Under the pieces are notes generated by a model. That model was not told where the DNA came from, searched no databases, and saw only the letters and a list, made by a program, of their open reading frames with translations. From assembly GCA_035578905.1 (NCBI GenBank), contig JAQJVL010000001.1:4022001-4086000 (forward strand): a stretch of 64,000 nucleotides of DNA. Reading direction: 5' to 3'. The stretch comes from Stictocephala bisonia. Taxonomy: Eukaryota > Arthropoda > Insecta > Hemiptera > Membracidae. Both the position numbers and the translations under genes were made by a program. Shown one piece after another: positions 11,270 to 23,149 of the stretch (its first letter is position 1; each line of letters opens with the position of its first letter).

Positions 11270-11390
11270 TAACTTTTCATAGAGCTCAATCGGTTGTAAA
11301 TGAGTTAAGGACTGAATAACGTAATGCTAGCAGAACCCGTAAGTTGCAAACTCTTGTACCTGTAAGAAGTGTATAATGCTCTCCTAATAT
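11270..11390 (+). repeat. Fragment of the hairpin-bearing dispersed repeat
   Basis: The sequence from CATAGAGCTCAATCGGTTGT through AAGTTGCAAACTCTTGTACC to GTAAGAAGTGTA matches, in opposite orientation, 45060-45170. There it adjoins the hammerhead-like hairpin repeat. The hairpin itself is absent in this copy. Confidence 0.65.
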
Positions 11391-11744
11391 CCCTTACCAG
11401 TTCATTGGTTTAATCCGATAATATTTCTTAGATAGAATTTGAATTTTTGGTCCGATGCCAAGAGGGTTAATGGGGCTACAACCAAATTTATAGATAAAAT
11501 TATTTGATTTTATTGAATTTCTTTCAGAAGTGCAATAAATTAAATTTTATTACATTAGTATATTCTTGAAAATGCAAGTTAAGATTTTAGAAAATATGAG
11601 GATTATGTTTGGTGGACCTAATAAAAAATAATCCTGCTTGTGAGGATATAGGTGGTGATGACTTAAACCATTGACAATAAAAACAAACAGACATTAACAT
11701 TTTTTGCAGAAGTGCCTTTGCTGCTATCTAACAGTGAATGGTTT

Positions 11745-11930
11745 CAAATATGTACAAAGACTGTTTTGCGTACTATTATATCAGCTATTAGTATCAGAGA
11801 TAGTGAGAGGGATGAAAAGAGATAGAAAGGGAAATCGCTGGCACTACCTGTGAAGAACTAATTTCATAGGACAGGCAAACAGGCTTTACAAAACCCATAT
11901 GTGCAAACAGTCTTCTTGTTTCTATAGTGA
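11745..11930. repeat. Short relative of the element at 48.2-49.2 kb
   Basis: GACTGTTTTGCGTACTATTA at the left and CAGTCTTCTTGTTTCTAT at the right both match portions of the 48200-49165 element, but with the interior mostly missing. It looks like a deletion derivative of the same mobile family. The 86-codon minus-strand frame over it has no signature. Confidence 0.5.
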
Positions 11931-12184
11931 ATGCATAAACTAATAAATAAAGTAGGATACACGAGTGAGGAAATTGTAAGAAGAAAAGATTACTAAGTTG
12001 AAGGTATTGACGATCCTGATATAGATGAGACAAGCAAGGATTAAGTTGAGGCACAGAGAGGTACTAAAAGTTGTTCAGTGCTTTAATTATTCTGATCGGT
12101 TTCAGCATTAAAAATGTGCCTTTAAGGGTAAGGTAAAAAAAAGTGCAAGAGCGAAAATCTGCAAGCTTGGCAATAGAGATGAGA

Positions 12185-12570
12185 TCAGTTGAGGGCACTG
12201 ACGGTTATTGGACTTATCGTCTAATACCCGACCTACGCATCTGAATAGATTGTGGTCATGAGGAGATTGACTTTTATCTGTGTCAGTTCTTCATGGTGTA
12301 TGACTAATTAAGAAAATATCTCCACGGAATGGGGAAAGTCAGGTTTCCTCGCTGCCCTTACTACGAGCAGGACTAGGATGTTCACTGAGGAAAGAAGTCG
12401 GCTTTCCCCCATCATTGGTGCTGTTTCATCAGATACCATTGTTAAGGCAATGTTCCAAAGCAAGGATGCATGGAGGCAGCTTTTTGCTTAAATCCGAGAG
12501 GTCCTATGGAAAAAACGTGAACAGGAATGCCTGACTGAACCTGGATAAAGACAACCTGTCAAAGGCGTCT
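12185..12570 (+). pseudogene. R1-clade LINE ORF2 C-terminal fragment
   Basis: Plus-strand reading shows the C-terminal zinc-knuckle end of an R1-type protein in shifting frames: WTYRLIPDLRI, HEEIDFYLCQFFMVYD, LRKYLHGMGKVRFPRCPYYE, then in another frame DTIVKAMFQSKDAWRQLF and IREVLWKKREQE. The order (RLIPD, then E-x-x-FYL-x-QF, then G-x-FRKYLH-x-x-G, then C-x-x-C) is characteristic of R1-clade elements. Stops and frameshifts show it is dead. Confidence 0.65.
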
Positions 12571-14021
12571 AGGAATTTTTATTTTAAAAATAAATGTAGT
12601 TTCTTAGGCATACTCCAATCCTTTTTTTGTTTTTATAACACTATTTTTTCAAAATATAAATTGTTGTGAAAAAATACTTTTAATTTTAGGCCTACAGTAT
12701 ATCCTGATTCATTGCGGACATAAGGATTCCAAACTTAACCTAAGTTTATAATATTTTATTATTTTTTATGGATTTTATATCAAATGTCTGCAAATTAGTC
12801 AAAAATATTTGTTTGGGAAATTTGAACAGTTGAAGGGTTAATAAATAATCATCTTTAACTATAAATAACATGTATTTCAAATATTATATACAAGGAGACT
12901 CGATATACGCTATATCTAACGTGCCAATATGACACCATATAGTGAATTTGGTTTGAATTATCACATCAGCTCATATCATACATTGGAGTGTATCAATGTA
13001 CAATACAACAGTTAGACATAACCTCTATCCAGACAATGTTGTCTATATCCTCTATTTATCTTAATAGAATTTCAAATTATAATGAATATGGATGTTCGAC
13101 ACTTATAATAATTTGACAACATAAAACCAACCAAACTAAAAATAAGTAATACAGATTCAGTTAACAGAGTAATGGCGAAACAAAACAAAAAACATCACAA
13201 TTTTAGTGTCTGTAGTCCAACATGAACCAGTCTAAGGGTATAGTAGTTAAACATGCCATGAGCTAAACTTTTTAATTTTGAGATATTAAGGTATATGGCA
13301 CATTTTAAGTACTTTTATAACCAAATTACTAGAAAGGAGAACAATTTATATTCAAGATAACTCAGTCAATGGGTATATGTTTACATTCAGAAATATTTCA
13401 AATTATATTAGCTTTGAGTATGACAGAGAATGAATGTTGATAAGTAAAAGATTTAAACAAGATATTTGACAAATCTTATGTTGTTGGGACTACTACAGGA
13501 CTAGCTTAATATCATTTGGATTGCCTAAAAAATATTTGCTATACCCACCAATTTAGCAGGTTGGTAGACCTAACAAGGTATACATTTTAAACATATCATT
13601 GTATTTTTTCTAATTAAACTCTTTCTCAATTAAAAATCTATTCAGATTCATACTTAAATACTTAGCTATATACTACATAACTTGTTGTCTTTGCTAGGTG
13701 CAATCCTTCTCTCTCTGCGCGAGAGATGGCAAGATTCACCGCCATTTGGATGTATTGCCAATTCACAAGTGCCATTAGAAAGTTACCTCTGAATATAAAT
13801 AACTCTATAAATATGTTTCATTTTTCTAGTAATTAAGTTCTTCTACTCTATAACTGTTTCAGGCACCAGTCTTATAGTAAAACAAATTATAATGTACGAA
13901 AGAGATTAATGTCTTTGATAGACAACTCTGAAAAATTCAAGAATTATGAACAAAAGAAACAAATCAGTATGTATGAAAGATATTGTCTACCATAAACAGA
14001 CTCATATGTTCATGTTTAGAA
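12571..14021. other. Spacer and presumed Tim17 3' UTR
   Basis: No coding feature recognised. The part next to 14022 must include the Tim17 3' UTR on the minus strand, but I could not place a convincing poly(A) signal. A small palindrome, TCTCTCTGCGCGAGAGA, lies near 13712. Confidence 0.35.
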
Positions 14022-16353
14022 TCAATGCTTCAACTGTGATGGATCTTCCATGACTGGAGCACTAGGTTGAAACTGTTCAGCTTGAAATCTAGTCATAACT
14101 ATTCCAACTCCTTCGATTAGAGCCAGGAGGACACCACCTATGACAGCACTGCCTACCATTGCTGGAACACCATTTCTTGCAGCTAGTATGCCCCCAGTTG
14201 CAGCCCCACTGATAATTGAATTCCACGGATCTTCTTTCTTTCTGAAGTGGACAAGGGTGCAGTCAATCGTAGAGAACATCCCACCCCAGACAGCGAAGTT
14301 CCCTGCGATCATGGGTGCTCTTTGTGTCACTGACGCAATACTTCCCTAAAAATAAAATACACATTTAACTGGCTACATTTTGAAAGACAACATACAGCAT
14401 CTTCTAAATTTTAACACGTTCACGACTAATGAAAAATATTTCTTCACTAAATTACAACGTGCGCCACTGGTGCTGATTTTCTTGAAACCCCGGCATGAGG
14501 CACCCATGGCGCACACTTCAAATGGTAATAATGCTTGTTCTAAATTGCAGCCAGGTTTTTTAATGATCTATATATTTTATTGTATCTCATACTAAATCTA
14601 GACCAAATGTTACCCCCGGGAGGCACACGTTTCAAAACATTATCACTAGGATTTTCAATGTAAACACACATATTTTATTTTATAGTAAGTAAGCCACAAG
14701 ATATTACTGTAATTGTTTACTGAAAAATAATTTGTCCGATATAATAAATTGATTTTAATGATGTTTGTTTAAACAATCAATGCACATTGTTGAATTACCA
14801 TTACATACATTGAAAAATGTTGAAAACCGTTTTACTATATGACGATGTGTGTCACCGGTGGCAGACTTGATTTTAACTTGAACATTCAACACACTCGTAT
14901 ACGTCAAGTTATATAAAACTTTTTAAAAAAATAAAGTGCAAACATTGCTGGATATTTAGCTTTTCCTTGAAAACCTAGTCCATTTTTAGCAAAGTAAACA
15001 AAATAAAGTTACATTTATTTGTTCGTTCAATAATTTGTAGCCTGTACCATGGGTGGTGCATATCACAATTTGTTGAATGTATTAAATAATTTTCTAACAT
15101 TGACAGAAATGTAGGAATATCTTCTACTAGTTAATAATACATCGCTATTAACTATTAACAATTATTACATTAAATTTATTATGAAAATGATTTGGAATAC
15201 AGCTAATTTTTTACTTATAAATCTAAGTTCAATCAGTAACTGATCTTTTATTGACATAAAGTAAATTGATGGTAAAAATTACAATCAGTTAAGCTTCTCT
15301 TTATTAACTCTTTGTTCGCAGTAAAGAATAAAAAAAAAAAAAAAAAATTAATTCAAAGTGTCCTAAGCAGAATATAACACAATGCCTTACAATTATTCAG
15401 CATTGTATTTGTTAAAATGCTGCTATAATGCAAGAGCATACTTATTCTAACGTATGAGTAGTATATTACATAGCATATTGATTAGTTGTATGTATGAGTA
15501 GTAAAACTAATCAAGATGCTATGTAGTTCATTTATTTATAGTCTAACCTACACTGTAAAGCAGAAATATTTAAACCAGGACCACTGCTTGGGGTAGTTAA
15601 GCGAGGCTACTGCCATGGGCGTACCAGTGATAGGGCGCTACCGTGAAGAGGTGAGGGGAAGAATCACAATCACTTGCTTTCCAAGATTTTAATTTTGTAG
15701 TCAACATACTTCAACATAACTAAAACTAGTAGAGATATGTGTAGTTTATTGTCAATTCTGATTAGCCAAACATAACATTTATAGAATAGAATTTTCTGTT
15801 TTAGAGATTTCTTGACTTATGGAGCCGAATTAAAAATAACAGTAAAAAGAGTAACGTGGATGTGTGGTACCATTTTTGGTACCTTTATTGTGAAAAAATG
15901 GTACCAAAAACAATGTTCTACCGTAAAAATAACAGAATGACAGTAGTTTAAGTGTAGAAGTACAAAAACTGCAAAAAACGCTTGAAGGTCTAGTATAGTC
16001 ACAGCATTGAAGGTCTAGAATAGTCACAGTCTTTGTGGTGCGGATGTACGGCACTGGTAAGGCTGGTGCTGTGTTGATCCCCACACATAATTTCCTGGCG
16101 GTCAAAGGGTTAATCTTGACCACATAACTAGTTAGCCTACGTTAATCTTGACCACCTAACAATTTAGCCTACGTTAATCTTGGTCACATAACTAGTTAGA
16201 AATTACCTGCACTCGCTTGTTTAGACCACTAGGAGCATTTCGGAAGCCTTTGATAGCTTGAAATATTCCTCCACCAAGAAGACCCATTGTGAAGGCGCCT
16301 CCACAATCATCTACTATCCGCCAGGGGCATGGTTCCCTTGTGTACTCCTCCAT
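14022..16353 (-). CDS. Tim17: Tim17, TIM23 translocase channel subunit
   Basis: Two coding exons: 16207-16353 (49 codons) and 14022-14345 (107 codons plus stop), joined in phase 0 across an 1861-base intron. The product is 156 residues, slightly shorter than typical animal Tim17. With Tim23 it moves presequence proteins across the mitochondrial inner membrane. Residues 1-24 carry the family N-terminus [33 protein letters not shown] follows near 28-39, then [12 protein letters not shown] (66-78), [15 protein letters not shown] near 90, AARNG, and a last membrane segment with ALIEGVG. Glycine-rich helices and Cys9/Cys78, which correspond to the conserved disulfide pair, are present. I chose the ATG at 16353 by family conservation. 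An ATG two codons upstream (16359) is equally plausible. A pyrimidine-AG at about 16371 suggests an upstream noncoding exon. Confidence 0.95.
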
Positions 16354-16787
16354 TGCCATGATTTCTCTAGCTGAAATCATTGTAATTAGTATTAATATCC
16401 ACATTTAAACTCAAACTGAGGGAGCAGCATTTGATGTACCTTAGTGATGTTATTAACAAAATATCGACCAAAATGAGGAACCTAAATTATATTCCAAAAA
16501 CTTTATTATATAATTATTTTGATCTTTGCAAATTGATATGGAAAATTACTCTTATTGCATTATTCCAAAGTAGATTCTAGTCTTCCTTCTGGAGCCAAAG
16601 AATATCTATAATATAAAAGCGAAATACCACTTACTGATCATAGTTTCTCAAACACTATTAGGCTTTGGACCATGAAACTAGCTGTAACTGGTTCTTACAG
16701 CTAGTTTTATATATTGCCAAAGTCCTTGATGTGGGATGCGTAATGAATTCTTAGACAAAAAAGGGTTAGTGTTCCACCTGACTATGA

Positions 16788-16968
16788 CTGCTGGTGTGGT
16801 AGCTAAGTGGTTAAGGCTTTGGACTGCAGAGTGGAAGGTGAAAAGTTCAAATCCCAAGTAAGTTAACAGGTGCAAATTCACTTGTTGAATGACGCCATAC
16901 TTGTATTGGTAGATGGGTGGATCAATATCACCCACAAGTAGGGCCTGTAAACTGGTGAGTGAAATTAT
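16788..16968 (+). repeat. tRNA-derived SINE, copy 1
   Basis: The head resembles a tRNA gene with an A-box-like TAGCTAAGTGGTTAAGGC and B-box-like GTTCAAATCCC. A body with CACTTGTTGAATGA and a GGGCCTGTAAACTGGTGAGT tail follows. The same layout is found at 36096, 37126 and 41711. It is not a functional tRNA: no acceptor stem can be drawn. Confidence 0.7.
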
Positions 16969-17049
16969 ATTTTCCCAACTAAGCCTATAAATGGCAAGTC
17001 TTAAGGCTAATTAATTATGGAGACTAACTATCAGCTAGCCCACAACAAT

Positions 17050-17400
17050 TAATTTGTTTTTTAGTTAATTTTTCTGCCTCAGTATCGATCTTAGTGGCAT
17101 TCGAATGTCATATTATCATCTGTCAGTATAATATTATCTCAGCTGTTTCGATAATGGAATTAAAAATAAAAAAAATATATAGATGTCAGTTTAATCATGA
17201 AAATTTATATGAATGTAGTTCCTTTTTATTTAGATTTGTCTATTTTTAAACACAGGTACAAACCTTAATTTCTTGCGGAATCCAAATAGATTTATTGATT
17301 ATATGACTCAATACTTCAAATTCTGATTAGAAATAAACATTAAAAGACACAGGCCTAGTTATTTTTTTCAGTAAAGATATTTATTTTTGTTGCATTATAA
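17050..17400 (+). repeat. Dispersed ~330-bp repeat, copy 1
   Basis: Matches 21350-21640 in the same orientation. Shared landmarks are ATATTATCATCTGTCAG, CAGCTGTTTCGATA, TTTGTCTATTTTTAAACACA and TTAAAAGACACAGGCCTAGT followed by a T-run. No coding content. The terminal T-run suggests a retroposed element, read on the minus strand as an A-run. Confidence 0.65.
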
Positions 17401-18479
17401 GTTATTTGTTATATTATTTTGTATTACTAATGCTTTTACAACATAACCCCTAAAAAATTTGCGAATGATTTGGTTGTATATTTTTATTTATACAAGTGAA
17501 ATTGTTAGGCATGATCTTACCTAAAGATGGCTAGAGAAAAGAAGTGGGTTAGGATTGAGTTAACTTTCCTTCTCCGAATCCATCAAACTTAGCCAGTGAC
17601 ATAAAATTGGTTGTTTTGTTACCCGCTTATTCAAAAAGTTAGTTTTGTTGTTAAGCTGTTTAAATTTGTGAAAAGACTGTTACTATAACTATCGGTTTCG
17701 TAAGTGTCTTATAAATAAGTTTTATTTATTACTAAATGTGCTTTCTAACAAAGGATATAAACAATGTAATATACAGGATTGTCAATATGAATCTACATTT
17801 GAAAAAAAAACACACATATTTCCTACCACATGACTAAAGTAAGAATCTGTCAAAACCATTTGACTTAATAAAAATAATTTTAATACAATGTGACTTATCA
17901 AATTAGGAGGCATGCAACGACTTAATTAATGTAATTTCTTCTCCTCTTACACCCTTCCAGATACAGTTCTATTCCAGTAATTATATAATTCTTGTAAATT
18001 CCACGATTCCTTAGTGCTTTTTTTTTAACATGTCAGTATAGTAATATGATATAATTAATGTTTAAACAATACCAATCAGGCATATTCCTTGAACTCCAGG
18101 ACTTGGAATAAATTATTCCTGAACTGTAAGTTAGACTCAATTAGAAGCATTTAATTATCAGAGTTACAGTATTTACCGTTTCTCTTTTTAAACAGCTCTT
18201 TTGACTAAAATAAATAGACATTTATTTATTATTATCTTCAAACTAAACAATAAGTTTTATTCATAACAATTATAAAGAAGATTACACCCCCGATAAATAA
18301 AGTTGTTTGGACGAAGCTTGAAGTCCTATCAATATATAATAGTTAATATGCAATGATTGAAAATATAACTAGAAATAATCTACCATAAACTGTAATTTTA
18401 TTTCAATATAATTATATTTTTGTAATATCGTTAAAATATGAATTGTAAAAACGCACGCAGCTAAGTTAAATAATAACAA
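17401..18479. other. Spacer, nothing recognised
   Basis: AT-rich sequence with no supported exon or repeat. Confidence 0.35.
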
Positions 18480-18692
18480 TAAATCATTTATTACCACAGC
18501 AATACCATCATAATACCTAAGTAATGCCAGACCAGTACCCTTTTCTCTGTAGTAATAGTGGGTTCTATCACCTAGCGTCCCTGGTGTCGAACCACCCCTA
18601 TTCCTATTCATAGTTAGGTATGAGAGGACCTTTTAGTCCTCGCCAACTTTTGTTCAATAAAGTCATTTTTCTTTTCATTTCATTTCATACCA
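18480..18692 (+). repeat. LINE 3' end with terminal hairpin
   Basis: Ends with the hairpin GAGGACCTTTTAGTCCTC, then AATAAAGTCATTTTTC and a CATTT-rich tail. The same architecture occurs at 43200-43346 and 63285-63345, so this is the 3' UTR of a non-LTR family. No protein part is readable. Confidence 0.6.
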
Positions 18693-19431
18693 CACCCACC
18701 CCAAACCCTGGGAAATATTGACTTGTTATCTAAGTTATTAGGGCTACATATTTCTTACGGAAATGTTGAGACGGTTTCTTGCTTATTTCATGCACATAAC
18801 TTTTTAGACTCAGAAATCATTAGACGACATGTTCACATTAGTGCTTCTTCTCATTTGTAATTCTGAAGCTAGATATTTTTTGCATATTTACCACAATCTA
18901 ACCATTCAATGACAAGCAGTTTTTCTTCTAAAATGTTCCATCTATTAATTTTTCTGTTCCTTTATGTTTATATCCTATTTAGTTTATTGTGTTTATATTC
19001 TCTATACATGCGTATTGTTTTATTATTTTAAAAATGGCTGAAAACCGGAAGGAAGTTATAGCCTAATTACACATAATTATTCAGCTAGGTCACTGACTCT
19101 GACGACAAGGATACAACAAAGAACAATGTGTAGGAAACTTGGTGTCTAGGGCAACATTCTATAAATACGGAAAGGAGTAGAAAATATAATACTAAGCAAA
19201 ATAATGGGATTGGGAACTGAAGAATCTTCGTTAGAAGCACGTGTACCCCTAAACACTTTTGTCATGTATACAAGGGTAGAAACTTTTTTAAATAGTAAAC
19301 TGATATTACCACTGAAGAAATAACCTATTTTTATTTTAATCTGATATGAATAGGATGGATTCCAGATAATCGCAATCCAAATATTTGTGAAGCGAATATT
19401 TGACGGTAAAAATAAAAAAACTGAAATATTT

Positions 19432-20612
19432 TAACCTGTAAATTGTAACTAAAATATTAAATACAATGTGCAAGGAGTTACTTTACTTACTACAATACAT
19501 CAATTACTGTTGTTACTATATAGAACACCAATGACTACTAAGGCATAATTTGTAACTAAAATATTGTAAGCTGTACATTGTAACTAAAATATTAAATACA
19601 ATGTGCAGGGAGTTGCTTTACTTACTACAAAACATCAATTACTGTTGTTACTATATAGAACACCACTGACTACCAAGGCATAGTTTGTAACTAAAATATT
19701 AAATACAATGTGCAAGGAGTTACTTTACTTACTACAAAACATCAATTACTGTTGTTACTATATAGAACACCACTGACTACCAAGGCATAGTTTGTAACTA
19801 AAATATTAAATACAATGTGCAAGGAGTTACTTTACTTACTACAAACCATCAATTACTACCAAGGCATAATTTGTAACTAAAATATTATAACCTGTACATT
19901 GTAACTAAAATATTAAATACAATGTGCAAGGAGTTACTTTACTTACTACAAACCATCAATTACTACCAAGGCATAATTTGTAACTAAAATATTATAACCT
20001 GTACATTGTAACTAAAATATTAAATACAATGTGCAGGGAGTTACTTTACTTATTACAAAATATAAATTACTGTTGTTACTATATAGAACACCAATGACTA
20101 CCAAGGCATAATTTGTAACTAAAATATTAAATACAATGTGCAAGGAGTTACTTTACTTACTACAAAACATCAATTATTGCTGTTGCTACTATATAGAACA
20201 CCACTAACTACCAAGGCATAATTTGTAACTAAAATATTAAATACAATGTGCAAGGAGTTACTTTACTTACTACAAAACATCAATTACTGCTGTTACTATA
20301 TAGAACACCACTAACTACCAAGGCATAATTTGTAACTAAAATATTATAACCTGTAAATTGTAACTAAAATATTAAATACAATGTGCAAGGAGTTACTTTA
20401 CTTACTACAAAACATCAATTACTGCTGTTACTACAAAGAACATCACTAACTACCAAGGCATAATTTGTAACTAAAATATTATAACCTGTAAATTGTAACT
20501 AAAATATTAAATACAATGTGTAAGGAGTTACGTTACTTACTACAAAACATCAATTACTGCTGTTATTACATAGAACATCACTAACTACCAAGGCATAATT
20601 TGTAACGAAAAT
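19432..20612 (+). repeat. Minisatellite array, ~110-140 bp units, about ten copies
   Basis: Each unit contains GTAACTAAAATATTAAATAC, AATGTGCAAGGAGTTACTTT, ACTTACTACAAAACATCAAT, an ATATAGAACACCAC segment and ACTACCAAGGCATAATTTGT. Some units carry an extra ATAACCTGTAAATTGTAACT insert, giving two unit lengths; two units near 19850 and 19950 lack the TGTTGTTACTATATAGAAC block. No coding content. Confidence 0.9.
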
Positions 20613-21349
20613 AAATTCAAATTAATTTGCGACATCTTAATCTCTTTGTTTAGTCTCCTTTCTTTTTTTACTTGTTGCAAAATAATAATCTTCTCACACA
20701 ACGGCTGGTTAGTGGGAGGCTTTTAACTTTTTTAGTCAAGATTTTTTGAACAATTGGGCCTCTATTTATATTGCATAAGTTCTAGGGGCTTTAGAAAAAT
20801 TGAGAGTTTTTAAATGTACCACACAATTTTAATATGGTAGGAAGAGTGCCTGATTATTCAGAACTGATCCAACAACAAAACTATGGATTACGCTTGCCAA
20901 TTAGTAATATTTGCTAGAACTTAATTTCTGATTACAAAACATTACATTACTGAGACAATAACTACTGTGCTCTTTTACAACCTATAATAGATATCCCATA
21001 AAATAAAAATAGGCCTATTTATACCTGTAATTTGGTTAGTTAGTGAGGTCTGCAACCTCAACTAGTTTGAACTGAATTAATTTTACATGGGACTACACTA
21101 TTTCACATTGGATGTGAAATCTATATGTGTGTTTTTTTTTATTTACAATGTTTTACAACAGGTAAAACCCACTTAAAGTGAAATTACACAAATAATGCCT
21201 AATATAACAAAAATAGGGGAAAAATTTCAAAATTTAACAATACATATTTCGCATGTTGAAAAATACACAATTAATTTAATTGTTAATGTTTAGCTCCCAG
21301 TTTCGTATATGGATACATTCAATACATGTTATAAAATTAATGTGCATAA
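20613..21349. other. Spacer, nothing recognised
   Basis: No exon-like or repeat structure supported. Confidence 0.35.
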
Positions 21350-21640
21350 GTTATTAATCAATTTGTATTATAGTTAAATTTTCTGCCTTAGCATTTTGAT
21401 CTTAGTTACATTGGAATGTTATATTATCATCTGTCAGCAGAAGTTATTATTTCAGCTGTTTCGATATGAATGACGTTAGTTTATTTGTATTTGTCTATTT
21501 TTAAACACAAACCTCGATTTTTTAGAGAATTCAAATAGTATTTATTTATTGTATGACAGATTACTCCTACTTCAATGTCTTATTAGAAGTAAAAGATTAA
21601 AAGACACAGGCCTAGTTATTTTTTTTTTTTTTTATTGAAG
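21350..21640 (+). repeat. Dispersed ~330-bp repeat, copy 2
   Basis: Counterpart of 17050-17400, ending in the same ACACAGGCCTAGTTATTTTT phrase and a longer T-run. Differences include small indels through the middle. Confidence 0.65.
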
Positions 21641-21839
21641 ACATTAAACTTATGGCTAAGGAGTAATAAGTTGTCAGTAAGTCGGTGGTATGTTTGCAAA
21701 TCACACTAGAGAAGGTTAGAATTCCAAACTGACTTAAAATCATTAGTAACAACTTGATAGGTCATGATACAGTATTGGTAACAATATACATACAAGACCA
21801 ACTAACACAGACTGCTTACAACCGGGTTCTTAAAACTGC

Positions 21840-21900
21840 AAATCAAAGTCCCAACTTCGCCACTAAAATAAAGGCTTTTTCTTTCATTCATTATGAAACC
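21840..21900 (+). repeat. Short LINE-like 3' end (CATT tail), copy 1
   Basis: The phrase CACTAAAATAAAGGCTTTTT followed by CATT repeats recurs at 37905-37945, downstream of unrelated sequence. It looks like the 3' terminus of a retrotransposon with an AATAAA signal and CATT-repeat tail. The 62-codon plus-strand frame over it has no signature. Confidence 0.45.
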
Positions 21901-22879
21901 ACGCACACATTATATGGTATTAATTTCCAAAAAGAGGTGTAGGCTTTTTGATTTTATTATTTTTGGGATTAGTAACACACATGACACACCTTTTCACAGT
22001 ACTGTTTATACATTAATCTGAAATGTTAAATATGAATTTAAAATCAGATTACAAAAAAAGTTATTGATGTTATAGAAAATGTTAAATCTTTTGGATACTT
22101 TACTTAATATTCCTTTAATTCCCTTAACTATCGAAATATCACTAACCTTACTTTGATATTCTGCAAAATCCCTGAAGATCGAATAGTGCACTGATTAAAA
22201 AAATATTTGTTTACACATTGTTCAGTTGTAAGATGTAAGCAATTATTTTGATCTGTAGGAAATCAAGAAATGGGTTGTGTGAGATGTAAAAAAGAGTAGC
22301 CCTATTTTATAAATAAGTTTGTAGGCCTACATGCATTTTATAAACTATGATGCACACTGAATAAAAATCTGAAAACACATTCCTCAAAATCGATATTCAG
22401 AACACAGAAAAAATACACATCTTAAAAATTTATATTTAGTGGTTAGAAGTATTTGGTTGTTCAACATTTCTGGTCTAATCCTTACAAAATCTGATGTATA
22501 GTTCATGATTATTCTACAAAAGTTATTTATGTACAGTATTTTTAAAACTTCTACTGAATACTAATTTGAAAGCCAATTTTCGTTGTTTACAAATTTAGTA
22601 ACAGAAATTTATTATTTAATTCCCCCGAGCCTATTTCTTTGCAAGTTTAGTTCAAAGAGTATTTTACGCTTATTTTCAGGTAGAACTGTTAGAACATCTT
22701 ATCCGCAAGTGCATAACTTGTGGCAAATGGTAAAAAGGTTATTTTTCAAGTGGATGAATAGAATTGCATGGTTAGGTTAGGATAATATTAAATTTAGTTG
22801 CTTGAGAATTAATTTTTATTAGTAATTTCTAAAATTTATAAACCGTTTAAACATGTTTCACCACCTCTGTATTACTTAG

Positions 22880-23071
22880 CTAGAAGACAATCTTTACCTG
22901 AAGGAAAAGAATAATAAAAGTAATCCAAACTCTAGCCAGTCAAATCAAAACGCAAGAGTAACAAATAGTACACGTCCGTTCGGATCCAGTTCTAGAGAAA
23001 GAAGGAAGGGACAGGATGATGTCCCGCGCCTATCTTCCTCTGACTCCCTGTTAGGAAACCCCCGAAATTGA
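22880..23071 (+). CDS. Candidate terminal exon, unknown Ser/charge-rich protein
   Basis: A 63-codon frame starts right after a pyrimidine-rich acceptor (TATTACTTAG at 22870-22879) in phase 0 and stops at 23069-23071. It has no ATG, so it would be the last coding exon of a spliced gene. The peptide starts LEDNLYLKEKNNKSNPN, passes STRPFGSSSRERRKGQDDV and ends PRLSSSDSLLGNPRN. The other two frames from the same acceptor stop early, and base composition is clearly richer in G/C than the flanks. I do not recognise the family. A disordered tail with SSSD phosphosite-like motifs is all that can be seen. No upstream exon was found. Confidence 0.5.
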   Translation, partial: LEDNLYLKEKNNKSNPNSSQSNQNARVTNSTRPFGSSSRERRKGQDDVPRLSSSDSLLGNPRN

Positions 23072-23149
23072 ATTCTGGGTAGGATTGTCAAGGAAGATAG
23101 TTTTTACTGCAGAGATTTGTCTGGAACAATTAAAAAAATTGTATTTATG

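Noticed and set aside
16788..16968. tRNA gene
   Set aside because: A and B boxes are present but no acceptor or anticodon stem pairs; multiple copies with a shared tail identify a SINE. The same applies to 30943, 36096, 37126 and 41711.
19432..20612. CRISPR-like or satellite array
   Set aside because: Units are long, contiguous and diverged, without unique spacers; eukaryotic minisatellite.
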